Origin: Chitinophaga sancti
GTDB lineage: Bacteria; Bacteroidota; Bacteroidia; Chitinophagales; Chitinophagaceae
Assembly: GCF_034087045.1 (NCBI RefSeq)
Contig: NZ_CP139247.1
Span: 5,358,001-5,422,000 of the forward strand
Length of the DNA stretch: 64,000 nt
Direction of reading: 5' to 3'
Positions within the stretch are counted from its first letter, which is position 1; each line of letters begins with the position of its first letter. Below are positions 27,251 to 37,378 of this stretch, piece by piece. Position numbers and translations under genes: made by a program. The notes below the pieces were generated by a model. That model worked only from the letters and a program-made list of their open reading frames with translations. It ran no database searches and had not been told where the DNA came from.

Positions 27251-27275
27251 ACCCCCGCTCCTGCGGAGCGAGGGT
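27251..27275 (-). terminator. Intrinsic terminator after the first SusD/SusC unit
   Basis: A stem of six GC-rich pairs (27256-27261 with 27265-27270), extended by four pairs after one mismatch, is followed on the minus strand by ATTTTG. Confidence 0.7.
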
Positions 27276-27319
27276 AGCTATTTTTTAAATGAGTGGTAAT
27301 TTATGAGGTTAATTGGCCA

Positions 27320-29137
27320 TTAAAAACCCGGGTTCTGTACCAATTTGCTATTTCTATTGATCTCATCCCTTTGTATCGGCATAAAATACATCTTATCCAG
27401 CCACAACCTGTTCTCATTTACCATTGTAACCGGGGTATAGGTATAATCATAATTAGTCGGATCATACTTATACAAAGTCACCTGGCTCCCCGCCTTAAGT
27501 TTTCCCTGTACATTGATCCCTCTCAGCGCCCGACCGATAGTAGCCGGTGCAATCATCCAACGCCTTACATCAAAAAAACGTTGTTCTTCAAACGCCATTT
27601 CTATTTCACGTTCATGCTGGTAATCTGCTTTCAGCACCGCACCAGAAGAGGTGATATCAGGCATGGCTGCTCTTTTCCTGATCATGTTCAGGTAAGTACG
27701 CGCCTCTCCTTCCTGTCCTAATTCCATCAGAGCTTCTGCATAGTTGAGAATGATCTCTGTATACCTGAAAAATGGCCAGGGCACTTCCTGTCTGAAATAT
27801 TGTGCATCTATGGCAGGGTCGATGAATTTCTTTAAATAATACCCGGTGAAACTACCATTCCAGTCTTCTACCGGACCCTGGCGGGTATCCAGGCCTGGAT
27901 TAGCAATAGCCTTCGATCCATCCCATACCTCATAGGTACCGGTCTGCACCTGATTGGCCGGATCCATATCCGCCACATCTGTAGGGCGCTGGCGCCAGTT
28001 AGCACCATCATACAAAATAGATGCATAAAAACGGGGATCACGATTCACGTATGGGTTTGCCTTATGTGTCGCATTGTTCCAGTCAAAAGAGCTACCATCA
28101 CTCATTTCGTAATCATCAATCAATAACTGAGTAGGTGTATTTCCTGACCAGTTATGATAGCCATTTAATCCATTGTATAAACCAATCTGTCCACCAGCTT
28201 CTGACTTGGCATTCACAAAATAACGGGAGAAGATACTTTCTGTATTATCCTTCAGGAACATGGCCTGATAGTTAGTAGTGGCTTCCTCTGCAGAAGCAGG
28301 ATCAGGAGAAGCTAAGGAATATGTACCTAGATCCATTACAGCCTTTGCAGCATCCAGTGCTTTCTGCCAGCGGCTGTTACGATCACCGGATGTATAACCT
28401 AATAACTCAGGTTGAGCAGCAGCTGCAATGGTAGCGGACTTACTTTTCGCTGTCGGTATATCATGCAGATCACTCGCTGCATACAATAAGATACGGGATT
28501 TGAGTGCCAGCGCCGCACCTTCCGTAGCACGACCTTTTACCGACACTGTTTCAGTACCATGCAGATAATATGCAGCGGAGTCACAATCTTTCACGATGTG
28601 ATCCACACATTCTTCAAATGTATTTCTGGCTATACTATAGTCGGCATCTGCTAAACTATACACCTGATCGACCAAAGGTACGCCTCCAAAACTCCGCACC
28701 AGCTGCTGGTAGAACCATGCACGCAGGAAGAACACTTCTCCCCTCAAACGGGCTGCCTGCAATTGTTTATCAAAGTTCACCTTCGATATATTCGCAAAGA
28801 AATTATTGCACGCACGTATACGCAGATACATGGTTCCCCACTGGAATGCACCACGGGAATTTACATATTCTGCATCAGTAGGGCTAATGGTAGACTCGAC
28901 CATATTCTTCATACCATAGTTATGCGTAAACATGGTTTCATCTGTAGCAGAAGACAACATTGTTTCGGGAAAACCACCATTTCCCAGGCCATTATAAATA
29001 TCATTGACATACGCTTCTGCCAGCGCAGGATCAGTCCACACATCATCTGAAGTAGCCTCTCCCAAAGGTCTGGTATTCAGGAAGTCAGTATTACAGGCAG
29101 CTGTTGTCAGCAACAATAATAAGCATATATATTTCAT
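27320..29137 (-). CDS. SusD/RagB family outer-membrane lipoprotein
   Basis: The 605-residue lipoprotein has lipobox TAAC (Cys15) and the SusD fold: N-terminal 'FLNTRPLGEATSDDVWTDPALAEAYVNDIYNG', TPR-like helices such as 'EVFFLRAWFYQQLVRSFGGVPLVD', and the C-terminal 'REIEMAFEEQRFFDVRRWMIAP' and 'YFMPIQRDEINRNSKLVQNPGF' typical of the family. It acts as the lid that captures substrate over the SusC barrel. It lies 12 nt after the SusC gene. The substrate is unknown. Confidence 0.93.
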   Translation of the reverse strand: MKYICLLLLLTTAACNTDFLNTRPLGEATSDDVWTDPALAEAYVNDIYNGLGNGGFPETMLSSATDETMFTHNYGMKNMVESTISPTDAEYVNSRGAFQWGTMYLRIRACNNFFANISKVNFDKQLQAARLRGEVFFLRAWFYQQLVRSFGGVPLVDQVYSLADADYSIARNTFEECVDHIVKDCDSAAYYLHGTETVSVKGRATEGAALALKSRILLYAASDLHDIPTAKSKSATIAAAAQPELLGYTSGDRNSRWQKALDAAKAVMDLGTYSLASPDPASAEEATTNYQAMFLKDNTESIFSRYFVNAKSEAGGQIGLYNGLNGYHNWSGNTPTQLLIDDYEMSDGSSFDWNNATHKANPYVNRDPRFYASILYDGANWRQRPTDVADMDPANQVQTGTYEVWDGSKAIANPGLDTRQGPVEDWNGSFTGYYLKKFIDPAIDAQYFRQEVPWPFFRYTEIILNYAEALMELGQEGEARTYLNMIRKRAAMPDITSSGAVLKADYQHEREIEMAFEEQRFFDVRRWMIAPATIGRALRGINVQGKLKAGSQVTLYKYDPTNYDYTYTPVTMVNENRLWLDKMYFMPIQRDEINRNSKLVQNPGF

Positions 29138-29149
29138 ACAAGGATTGTA

Positions 29150-32100
29150 TTAAAGCGTTAATGTAAAACCGGCATTGATCACTCTGGCCTGTGGATAATA
29201 CTGGCCATTTCCATTCACGGATTCAGGATCCAGGATACCTAATTTATCCAGCGTAAACAGGTTCAGGCAATTCGCATAAATGCGCAGTCCATTTATGCCT
29301 GAACGTTTCTTTATTAAGTCAGATAAACTGTAACCGATTTCAAGATTTTTCAACCGGATATAATTAGTTTTTCTGAACCAGTAGGTATTACCGGTAGCCC
29401 AATAGGTATCGTTTCTGTCATTGACACGTGGATCAACAGAACTGGGGTGATCAGGACTCCAGCGATGGTCGTAATAATCTTTAGTGAAGTTGCCGATCTC
29501 ACCAGATTCTGTGTTGATGGCCAGTGCACCACCGGTAGCGCCTTGTATCAACACGGCCATATCAAAGCCTTTGTATTGTAGACTAATGTTGACACCACCT
29601 GTAAATGTCGGCTGGGTGCTCTTATCATTCCTTACCTTGTCGTCGCCATCAATTTTACCATTGCCATCTATGTCTTTAAACTTCATATCGCCCGGTTTGA
29701 GGTTATTGGTCAGAGCGCTGTAATCGATTGTATTTTTGTTTATATCATCAAAATCTTTGAATACGCCATCATATTCATAGTAGAGCGCTGTGTTCATAGG
29801 ACGGCCTGTAGACCTTTGCCAGCTGGGTGCGCCGGGTGCTTCATCCCAGAAGATGATCTTATTTTTTGAATAACCACCATTTACACTGACGTCGTACCTG
29901 AAATCAGGACCGATCTTGTCGGTATAACCAATGCGGAATTCAAATCCTTTGTTATCGACCTTACCAATGTTTTCCGCAGGTAGTGTCATGCCCGTGGTTT
30001 GTGGCACAGAAGCATTCCTTCTTACGAGGATACCGGTACGTTTATTCATGAATGCATCCAGTTCGAAGTAGAGTCGGCTGTTCAATAATGCACCATCTAA
30101 ACCGATGTTGTAATTATTCGCTACTTCCCAGGTTATGAAGGGGTTAGGCATACGTGCTTCATAGAGTGATTTCACCACATTGCCACCGAGAATATAACTA
30201 TTGAAACCATAAGAAGCGTAGTATTGATATTCCTGCAGCGTAAGCGTACCATCTCCATTATCATCAAAATAGATCTGGTCATTACCCAGTTTACCCCACG
30301 AAGCACGAAGTTTGAGGTAATTGATGAATTTCACATTGTTCTTCCAGAAATTCTCTTCTGAAATGCGCCACCCTGCCATGATACCGGGGAAGAAACCGAA
30401 ACGGGAAGAAGCAGGGAACATATACGAACCATCATATCGCCATACAAATTCAGCGAGGTATTTTTCTTTGTAATTGTATGCAGCACGACCAAAATAATTT
30501 AAGCGTGCACGATCCCATGCACCTCCATAGTTATCTTTTTCGGCATCACCACCTGCACTTAGCTGGTCAATCAGGCTGGAAATAAAGTATTTGCGGGAAG
30601 CACCGAAATCGTCGAAGCTGACAGTTTCTTTTTCTATACCAAATACCAGGTTTACTGTATGATCTTTATTGAAAGTATGGTCATAAGTGAGCAAGCCTCT
30701 TAATAAGAGATTCGTCTGGTCTTCAGCACCCTGTGAAAGGCTGGCCTGGTCTGTCCCTCTTTTGCTTTTGATGAGCAGGGGTGTTTTACCATCGTCTTCA
30801 TAAGTTTTCTTATCCCAGGTATACAGGTACCAGGGCGTCATCCAGTCTTTGGTCCGCTTCAGGTATTTATCGTAAGCGATGTTGCCGCTCAGCTTCAATC
30901 CTTCTACCCATGGAATGATGATGTCGAGTCGTGCATTGCTCTGTACATAGTAACGACGATCTTTGTCATAACCGGTTTGGTCGGTGGTGATCACAACAGG
31001 GTTGTTACCATATTCAATATCAGGACCGGGCAGACCATTTGGCCAGAAAGCAGGCTCTGTAGGCTTTCCACGCATGAGCATACGAAAAATGTCGCTGGCG
31101 CTACGTGTGGGGAAATGACGGTTTTCTTCCCTGCCCATCAGGTCTACAGCTACATTCATGTACTTATTGACCTTCGCATCGAGATTTACGCGGAGGCTGT
31201 ACTGATTATAACCGGTAGCAGAGTTTTTGTAATAAGCGTCCTGTGACTGGTAGCCAAACGAGGTGAGGTACTTTACATTTTCAGAACCACCGGACATTTG
31301 CAGGCTGTGATTGGATTGTGGAGACCAGGTTTTGAAAGTAGACTTATACCAGTTGGTATTCGGGTATAACCAGGGGTCGGATCCATCCTTGTATTTCTGA
31401 ATTTCATCCAGGCCAAAGGCTACATCCCAGGTCTTGCTGGTAGAAGGAGAAGTGTAAGTGCCATGCTGTTGGTATACACTCCATGCATTGTTCCATTCTG
31501 TAGCCGGAACATCCCTGTACAGACTGAGTTCATCACGCAACTGTGCATACTCAGGGGCATTGGACATATCGGGAATGTGGGTAGGCTGAGACCATCCCTG
31601 GTTGAATGAATAGGCCAGCTGGGGCTTGCCTGACTTCCCTCTTTTGGTTGTAACAAGGATGACACCATTTGCTGCGCGGGCGCCATAGATGGCAGCCGAG
31701 GCATCTTTTAAAACGGAGATACTTTCGATATCCACGGGGTTGATTCTTTCCAATCCACCTACACGGTTGGCCACACCATCGATCACAACGAGGGGATCAT
31801 TATTGCCCAGGGTGTTGGAACCGCGAATGCGGAGAGTAGAACCATCATACCCTGGTTCACCGCTGTTCTGCATAGCAGTGACACCTGGCATGCGGCCGGA
31901 AATGGAATTGGATAAATTCGTAGCGGGCGACTTGATGAGGTCCGCACCTTTTACACTGGTGATAGCACCGGAAATGGCTTCTTTTTTCTGGACGCCGTAA
32001 CCTACTACGACTACTTCACTCAGGCCTTTGGTATCAGCTTCGAGGGAGACATCGATAACCGGACCATTGACGGTGAGTGTCTGGGGCAGGTAGCCGATAG

Positions 32101-32335
32101 CGCTGACAGTGATCTTCGCCCCTTTGGCTACGGGCAGGGTAAAAGAGCCTTCGGGGTTTGTGGTAGTACCTTTTGAGGTGCCGTCTATTTTGATGGTGGC
32201 CCCGATGACAGGCGCATTGGTTTTGTCTACGACACGCCCTTTGAGAGGGAGATCTTGTGCCTGTATAACGCTACAATAAAAAAGCAGGGTCAGGGCATGG
32301 CAAAGCCAGCCCCGGAAGAGGAGCAAATTTTTCAT
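29150..32335 (-). CDS. SusC/RagA family TonB-linked outer-membrane transporter
   Basis: The 1061-residue protein has a signal peptide (about 1-26), a carboxypeptidase-like regulatory domain (about 30-105), the TonB-box-like 'EVVVVGYG', a plug domain (about 115-230) and a long TonB-dependent beta-barrel ending in an aromatic-rich strand (NAGFTLTL). It should import oligomers across the outer membrane together with the adjacent SusD. The 294 bp upstream contain two AAAC-type dyads that may be operators. There is no ECF sigma or FecR partner, so control is of another type. Confidence 0.93.
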   Translation of the reverse strand: MKNLLLFRGWLCHALTLLFYCSVIQAQDLPLKGRVVDKTNAPVIGATIKIDGTSKGTTTNPEGSFTLPVAKGAKITVSAIGYLPQTLTVNGPVIDVSLEADTKGLSEVVVVGYGVQKKEAISGAITSVKGADLIKSPATNLSNSISGRMPGVTAMQNSGEPGYDGSTLRIRGSNTLGNNDPLVVIDGVANRVGGLERINPVDIESISVLKDASAAIYGARAANGVILVTTKRGKSGKPQLAYSFNQGWSQPTHIPDMSNAPEYAQLRDELSLYRDVPATEWNNAWSVYQQHGTYTSPSTSKTWDVAFGLDEIQKYKDGSDPWLYPNTNWYKSTFKTWSPQSNHSLQMSGGSENVKYLTSFGYQSQDAYYKNSATGYNQYSLRVNLDAKVNKYMNVAVDLMGREENRHFPTRSASDIFRMLMRGKPTEPAFWPNGLPGPDIEYGNNPVVITTDQTGYDKDRRYYVQSNARLDIIIPWVEGLKLSGNIAYDKYLKRTKDWMTPWYLYTWDKKTYEDDGKTPLLIKSKRGTDQASLSQGAEDQTNLLLRGLLTYDHTFNKDHTVNLVFGIEKETVSFDDFGASRKYFISSLIDQLSAGGDAEKDNYGGAWDRARLNYFGRAAYNYKEKYLAEFVWRYDGSYMFPASSRFGFFPGIMAGWRISEENFWKNNVKFINYLKLRASWGKLGNDQIYFDDNGDGTLTLQEYQYYASYGFNSYILGGNVVKSLYEARMPNPFITWEVANNYNIGLDGALLNSRLYFELDAFMNKRTGILVRRNASVPQTTGMTLPAENIGKVDNKGFEFRIGYTDKIGPDFRYDVSVNGGYSKNKIIFWDEAPGAPSWQRSTGRPMNTALYYEYDGVFKDFDDINKNTIDYSALTNNLKPGDMKFKDIDGNGKIDGDDKVRNDKSTQPTFTGGVNISLQYKGFDMAVLIQGATGGALAINTESGEIGNFTKDYYDHRWSPDHPSSVDPRVNDRNDTYWATGNTYWFRKTNYIRLKNLEIGYSLSDLIKKRSGINGLRIYANCLNLFTLDKLGILDPESVNGNGQYYPQARVINAGFTLTL

Positions 32336-32408
32336 ACGCGAGATTTGATAGTTACAGAATACGAAGCCAGCAGTAACGGGTGTTACTGAAGATTTTGGTT
32401 TTCAACGA

Positions 32409-32442
32409 GTTTAATAAACGAAAATGGCCGTTTGGTTAAACG
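32409..32442. promoter_or_regulatory. Two GTTT...AAAC dyads upstream of the SusC gene
   Basis: GTTTAATAAAC (32409-32419) and CGTTTGGTTAAACG (32429-32442) are inverted repeats whose GTTT parts begin 21 bp apart, about two helical turns. They lie about 75-105 bp before the SusC start. The remainder of 32336-32629 shows no gene. Confidence 0.4.
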
Positions 32443-32629
32443 CTTTTATTTCGGATGATCATCACAACGTGGTTTTGTTTTTAATGAATGATGAAAATAA
32501 GGCGCCATGAATCTGGCTGATGAATCAGGTTTTAGCTACAATTACACAAATGAAAAGTCCGGGTTGTTAAACACAATCCTAAAATAGAAAAAATAATCAA
32601 GGAAGAATAATTTCTTTGACAATCACGGG

Positions 32630-33148
32630 TTAATAATCCGTCTCGAACGAGATAGCAGTAATACTGAACTGGCTTCCCCTCGCTACGAGGTAGAGGTCAT
32701 GTACACCAAATGAGTATTTGGAATTGCCTGTCATTTTGAGGGCATATGTTGTGTCTCCGGTATATGGGATCTTCAGGGTACCTATACGACGACTTTTCTT
32801 TCCTTTAGGGCTGTTAATTCTAAATTCGAGTCTGGAACCTTTTGATTGTTTATTTTCACAAAAGACAGTCACTCTGACTGCTACTTCCCCCAGCCCGAGA
32901 TTTACTTGTCCAAAACCAAGGTAGCTCCCTGATTTCATTTTAAATTCAGTTTCAAAGTTTCCTTTTCTTACTACTGGCGCAGGAGTAGTTGGAGGCGGAG
33001 GCGTGTTGCCCGGTCCACCACTTGCAGGAGGTGCCGTTGCTAAAGGCGTTGCTGCCGGTGGCGGTGAAGCAGCCGGAGGCGACGATTGTGATTGTCCCCT
33101 GACAATCAACTGCGCGATAATAAAAAATAGACATAGGATAGGCCTCAT
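32630..33148 (-). CDS. Small secreted protein with a proline-rich linker and a CBM6-like domain
   Basis: The 172-residue protein has a signal peptide (about 1-20), a Pro/Ala/Ser/Thr-rich linker (about 22-60) and a C-terminal beta-rich domain. 'GSYLGFGQVNLG', 'LEFRINSPKGKKSRRIGTLKIPYTGD' and 'GVHDLYLVARGSQFSITAISFE' match the pattern of carbohydrate-binding module family 6. No catalytic domain is present, so it is either a stand-alone binding protein or the remnant of a larger enzyme. It is placed between a SusCD locus and a signalling kinase. Confidence 0.72.
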   Translation of the reverse strand: MRPILCLFFIIAQLIVRGQSQSSPPAASPPPAATPLATAPPASGGPGNTPPPPTTPAPVVRKGNFETEFKMKSGSYLGFGQVNLGLGEVAVRVTVFCENKQSKGSRLEFRINSPKGKKSRRIGTLKIPYTGDTTYALKMTGNSKYSFGVHDLYLVARGSQFSITAISFETDY

Positions 33149-33395
33149 AGCTATATGGGTAGGTCTGGCTCATAGTCATTTTCGATCACTATTGCCCAAC
33201 CAGTGTCAAATTTTGTAATCAGAACGAAATTTACGCAAAATTATATTAAATTTTACAATAATAATATATAATGATTACCAAGGGTTTGTTAATAATATTT
33301 GAACTCCTCCTTTATTTTACGTACTGCGACGGGGATTTATTGTATCTGTGGGGATAAAATCGACGAATGTGGATATGTTATCTTTTTATTATATA

Positions 33396-33419
33396 CGCTT
33401 TTACCTTCGGGCAAAAGCG
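33396..33419 (-). terminator. Hairpin after the CheR-PAS-kinase gene
   Basis: CGCTTTTACC and GGCAAAAGCG (33396-33405 with 33410-33419) pair at nine of ten positions around a TTCG-like loop, right at the kinase stop codon. The following minus-strand bases are AT-rich but lack a clean T-run. Confidence 0.5.
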
Positions 33420-33420
33420 C

Positions 33421-36400
33421 TTATTGTTGTAATTCTGGTATAATGATGTGGAAGGCGGCGCCCTGATGTTCTACCCCAAATGCCTGAATATCACCGTTAT
33501 GGATATCCATTATCTTGCGGCATAAGGCTAGTCCGATACCCGTACCTTCGAATTTTTCCTTCTGGTTCAGGCGTTGGAAGATCACAAATAATTTATCGGC
33601 ATAAGACTGGTTAAATCCGATGCCATTATCTGCCACCACGATACGGTACCAGGATGTATTTTTACTCAGGTGTGGGTAATCGTTCATGTCTGTGGCTGTC
33701 AGCTTTTTGGCACTGATGGTGATACGGCAGGAATCGTTTGGATTCGAGAATTTCAGGGCATTGCCGATCAGGTTGTAGAACAACTGGTTCATTTGCAATG
33801 GCACGGCATCCAGTACGGGCAGTTCGCTGATTTCCATTTGTGCCTGTTTTTCCCTGATCAGGAGCTCAAAATCTTCCGTCACATTGGCAACTATCTGGTT
33901 CAGGTCCACAGGCAGGAAGGCATTTTCGCCCAGTTCCAGGCGGGAATATGCAATCAGGTCACGGATCAGGTCCGACATGCGGATGGCAGATTGTTTGACC
34001 TTACCCAGGTACAACCTGGTATCAATTTTATTGTTGTCAGGCTTTACACTTTCGAGCATGTCTGCAAAGAGGCGGATCTTTCTCAGCGGTTCCTGCAGGT
34101 CATGACTGGTGATGAATACAAATTGTTCCAATTCGTGGTTGCGTTTGGAGAGGTTTGCATTGGCCTCTTCGAGGGCGATGGTACGCTCGCGCACTTTTCT
34201 TTCCAGCGCATCTTCCACCATTTTCTGATCATCGATGTCTACACAGGCTCCAATAAAACCTACGAATTCATCCTGCCCTATAAAGCGGGGAATACCGGAG
34301 CAGGATAACCAATGATAGCTGCCATCCTGTCTTTTCAGGCGGAACTCAGCATAGAAATTCCGTCTGTCGCGGGAGGAACGGCTAAAGTTGATCTTCCATT
34401 TATCGATATCATCCTGATGCATAATGTCGTACCAGCCTTTGTCCTTATCCTGGTCCATGGAGCGACCTGTGTATTTTTGCCACGCCTTGTTGAAGAAGGA
34501 GAAGGAGCCGTCTTTTTCCGCGATCCAGATCATGGCAGGAGCGGTATCGGCAATCATCCTGAAGTAGGCTTCGCTTTGTTGCAGGTGTAATTGAGCCTGT
34601 TTGCGTTCCGTAATATCCTGGGTGATGCCGATCATGTGTTTCACACCGGTTTGTTCGTCGGTTACAGATTGTCCCCGGGCCATTACCCAGCGTATAACAG
34701 GGTCATGGCCTTTGATCCTGTATTCTTCTGAAAACGGTGTTTGGTTTGCCAGTGCAATATCCAAAGCCTCCCTGACCCGGGTGCGGTCTTCGGCATGGAT
34801 AGCCTGCAGGAGTTTGTCGATGGTCACTACAGCGTTTGCAGGCAGGCCATAATTTGCCTTGCACAGTTCATTGCACTCCAGTATGCCTGTTTCGACATTG
34901 AGCTCCCATGAGCCTAATTTGCCCGTTTCCAGGGCAAAGTTCAGGCGGTTGTTCACGTCCTGTAAATGACGCTGGTATTGTTTTGATTCCGTAACATCTG
35001 TCACCACGCCTAAAATGCGGTTGGCGATGCGTTCTTCAAAGAATACCTGCGCCTTGCAGGAGATCCATTTGATCCTGTCTTCGCTGGCTGTAATACGGAA
35101 ATCGATATTGATCTGTCCATTGTCAATGCCTGCCAGTGCGGCCTGAACAGCGCCCTTTACTCCTTCTACATCCAATGGATGGATTGCTTTGATGAAGGTA
35201 TCATATTCTACAGGGGCATCACTGCTGATATTGAACAATTCGCGGCTTCTGTCGGATAATAATATTTCCCTGGTAGCGGGATTGAACTCCCAGGTACCGG
35301 TTTTGGTACCATCCAGCGCCAGGCGCAAACGCTCTTCGTTGTTACGCACCTGTTCCTGCTTACGGGCGATCCGTTCACGGGCTTCCCTGACTTCGGAGAT
35401 ATCTTCGATTGCCAGCAGGATCAGGTCTTCCTTAAGATCCTGGGAGGTAATGAGCTGACCATTCAGCAACATGGTACGCTCCCCTATTGTATTGAATTTA
35501 TGCGTGAGTTCGTAATTGATAAACGGTGTTCTGGAAGAATGCAGGTTTTCCAGCAGGGAACGCAGGTCGGAATTGTTCCATTGTTTATTACCCAGTTCGT
35601 AGAAGATCTTGCCTTCGGTTTCCTTTCTGTCAATTTTGAAGACGCGATAGAAAGAAGCGTTGGCACTTACTACGCGGATATTTGCATCCAGGATGACGAG
35701 TGATTCATGTACGGTATTTACGATGGCTTCTGCATACAATCGCGCGTTATTCAACTGGTTATTTCGTTCCAGCAGGTCGTTGTTGCGGGTACTCAGTTCA
35801 TCGTTGATCACCTGTAGTTCTTCCTGCGAAACTTCCAGTTCCTCATTCAGACTTTTCAGCTCTTCATTGGCAGATTGCAGTTCTTCGTTGGTCGCCTCGT
35901 ATGCTTCGGCTACAGCGCGCAGTTCGTCTTTGAAGCGTTGCACTTCCTTTTCCATTTGCAATACGCGCAGTGTCTTATCATCAGTGCTTTCGGTGACAGG
36001 TTCTGTTCTCTTCGTATCGGCGGCGTATGGGTCAGGAGATTGGTGATTAAAGATGACCAGGTAGTAAGTCTCGTGCAGGTTGACGATAGGCACAATCTCA
36101 AAGCCAACGGTGAGTTGGCCGGAAACCACCGAGATGGTGATCCCTTCTTTCTTTACATTTCTTTTGCCTGTTTGAGCCTGGTTCAGGGCACTGCGCAGGC
36201 TATGTACCAGATCTCTGTGAGCTAGTTTCAGGATATTCAGACTGGCTTTACCCGGTCCGTGCTCAAAAAACTGCAGGGTTACACCCCGGAATTCGATAAT
36301 GTCAAATTGTTCATTGAGTAATACAGCTGACGGAGCAAACATGGAAAGTATAATACTATCAGCGGCCTTCTGTGCATCAACATTTTCATCTCTTTCCTGG

Positions 36401-37323
36401 TCGAAGCTGGGTGTCATGTGCTTGATTTTTTTATTAGTGGGGAACGCACTTCTCAGCGTCCACTTATCTACGTTCTTTTTTAAATAGATCTTCGTCTTTT
36501 TCGAAGGCATTTCAAACAGGTCGGGCGAGCGGTTGGTTTCGGATTTGCCCAGCCAGAGGTAGCCTTTATCTTTCAGTGCGTAGTTGAAAATGCTAAGCAT
36601 TTTCTTTTGTAGTATGGGTTGCATGTATATCAATACATTGCGGCAACTGATCAGATTCAGTTTAGCAAATGGCGGATCAGTGAGCATATTGTGGGATGCA
36701 AATACGCAGACGTCGCGGATATAACTGACTACTTCGTATCCCTGTTCTACTTCTCTGAAAAACTTTTCCAGCCTTGCATCAGAAACGCCTCCCATCTGCG
36801 TTTTAGCATACACGGCTTTCCTGGCTGTGGCTATCACAGCATCAGAGAGATCAGTGGCAAAGATTTTTACCTTTTCGGTGAAGTTGTCGTGCCCCATGAT
36901 TTCATAGAGACAGATGGCAATAGAATAGGCTTCTTCTCCGGTGGCGCAACCGGCCACCCAGATACGTACCTGGTCGTCCCCATCAACCGCCTGCCGGGTA
37001 ACCATTGGCAAGATGGTTCTGAAGAGATATTCAAAACTGCCGGGGTCCCGAAAAAACGACGATACATGAATTAAAAGTTCAGCAAATACTACATTCTGTT
37101 CGTTCTCATTATCTTTTATTAAAGTTAGGTACTCTTCAAAACCTGGAATGTTCATTAACGACATCCTGCGTTGTAACCGTCTTGTAATGGTGGAAAGCTT
37201 GTACTGCAAGAAATCTACACCTGAAAATTCTGACAGGATAGATAGGATACTTTTTAATGCAGCATTAGGCCCCGCACCGATTCGTTTCCGGTTACTCTCA
37301 GCATCTTGATGCATGTCAGGCAT
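33421..37323 (-). CDS. CheR methyltransferase - multi-PAS - histidine kinase
   Basis: The 1300-residue protein begins with a CheR domain (about 20-290; 'VRIWVAGCATGEEAYSIAI' is the SAM-binding site and 'LISCRNVLIYM' the family motif). It continues with a linker region, a Glu/Asn-rich coiled coil (about 455-535), about four PAS/PAC domains (near 540, 680, 805 and 935), a HisKA domain (SHDLQEPLRK, His near 1080) and a C-terminal HATPase_c (N box NLIGNALKF, G1 box DNGIGF, G2 box GTGIGLAL). It lacks a transmembrane segment, so it is cytosolic. CheB-CheR-PAS-kinase proteins control sensing and gene expression rather than classical chemotaxis. CheB is encoded separately upstream. Confidence 0.93.
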   Translation of the reverse strand: MPDMHQDAESNRKRIGAGPNAALKSILSILSEFSGVDFLQYKLSTITRRLQRRMSLMNIPGFEEYLTLIKDNENEQNVVFAELLIHVSSFFRDPGSFEYLFRTILPMVTRQAVDGDDQVRIWVAGCATGEEAYSIAICLYEIMGHDNFTEKVKIFATDLSDAVIATARKAVYAKTQMGGVSDARLEKFFREVEQGYEVVSYIRDVCVFASHNMLTDPPFAKLNLISCRNVLIYMQPILQKKMLSIFNYALKDKGYLWLGKSETNRSPDLFEMPSKKTKIYLKKNVDKWTLRSAFPTNKKIKHMTPSFDQERDENVDAQKAADSIILSMFAPSAVLLNEQFDIIEFRGVTLQFFEHGPGKASLNILKLAHRDLVHSLRSALNQAQTGKRNVKKEGITISVVSGQLTVGFEIVPIVNLHETYYLVIFNHQSPDPYAADTKRTEPVTESTDDKTLRVLQMEKEVQRFKDELRAVAEAYEATNEELQSANEELKSLNEELEVSQEELQVINDELSTRNNDLLERNNQLNNARLYAEAIVNTVHESLVILDANIRVVSANASFYRVFKIDRKETEGKIFYELGNKQWNNSDLRSLLENLHSSRTPFINYELTHKFNTIGERTMLLNGQLITSQDLKEDLILLAIEDISEVREARERIARKQEQVRNNEERLRLALDGTKTGTWEFNPATREILLSDRSRELFNISSDAPVEYDTFIKAIHPLDVEGVKGAVQAALAGIDNGQINIDFRITASEDRIKWISCKAQVFFEERIANRILGVVTDVTESKQYQRHLQDVNNRLNFALETGKLGSWELNVETGILECNELCKANYGLPANAVVTIDKLLQAIHAEDRTRVREALDIALANQTPFSEEYRIKGHDPVIRWVMARGQSVTDEQTGVKHMIGITQDITERKQAQLHLQQSEAYFRMIADTAPAMIWIAEKDGSFSFFNKAWQKYTGRSMDQDKDKGWYDIMHQDDIDKWKINFSRSSRDRRNFYAEFRLKRQDGSYHWLSCSGIPRFIGQDEFVGFIGACVDIDDQKMVEDALERKVRERTIALEEANANLSKRNHELEQFVFITSHDLQEPLRKIRLFADMLESVKPDNNKIDTRLYLGKVKQSAIRMSDLIRDLIAYSRLELGENAFLPVDLNQIVANVTEDFELLIREKQAQMEISELPVLDAVPLQMNQLFYNLIGNALKFSNPNDSCRITISAKKLTATDMNDYPHLSKNTSWYRIVVADNGIGFNQSYADKLFVIFQRLNQKEKFEGTGIGLALCRKIMDIHNGDIQAFGVEHQGAAFHIIIPELQQ

Positions 37324-37378
37324 ACAAACTTTTTTGACTTGTGTCTATATAAATCGATAAAGATATATAAAAATAGCA

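Noticed and set aside
37324-37378. CheB and CheR as one gene broken by a frameshift
   Set aside because: A stop codon plus 55 intergenic bases separate them, and each has a normal start and end.
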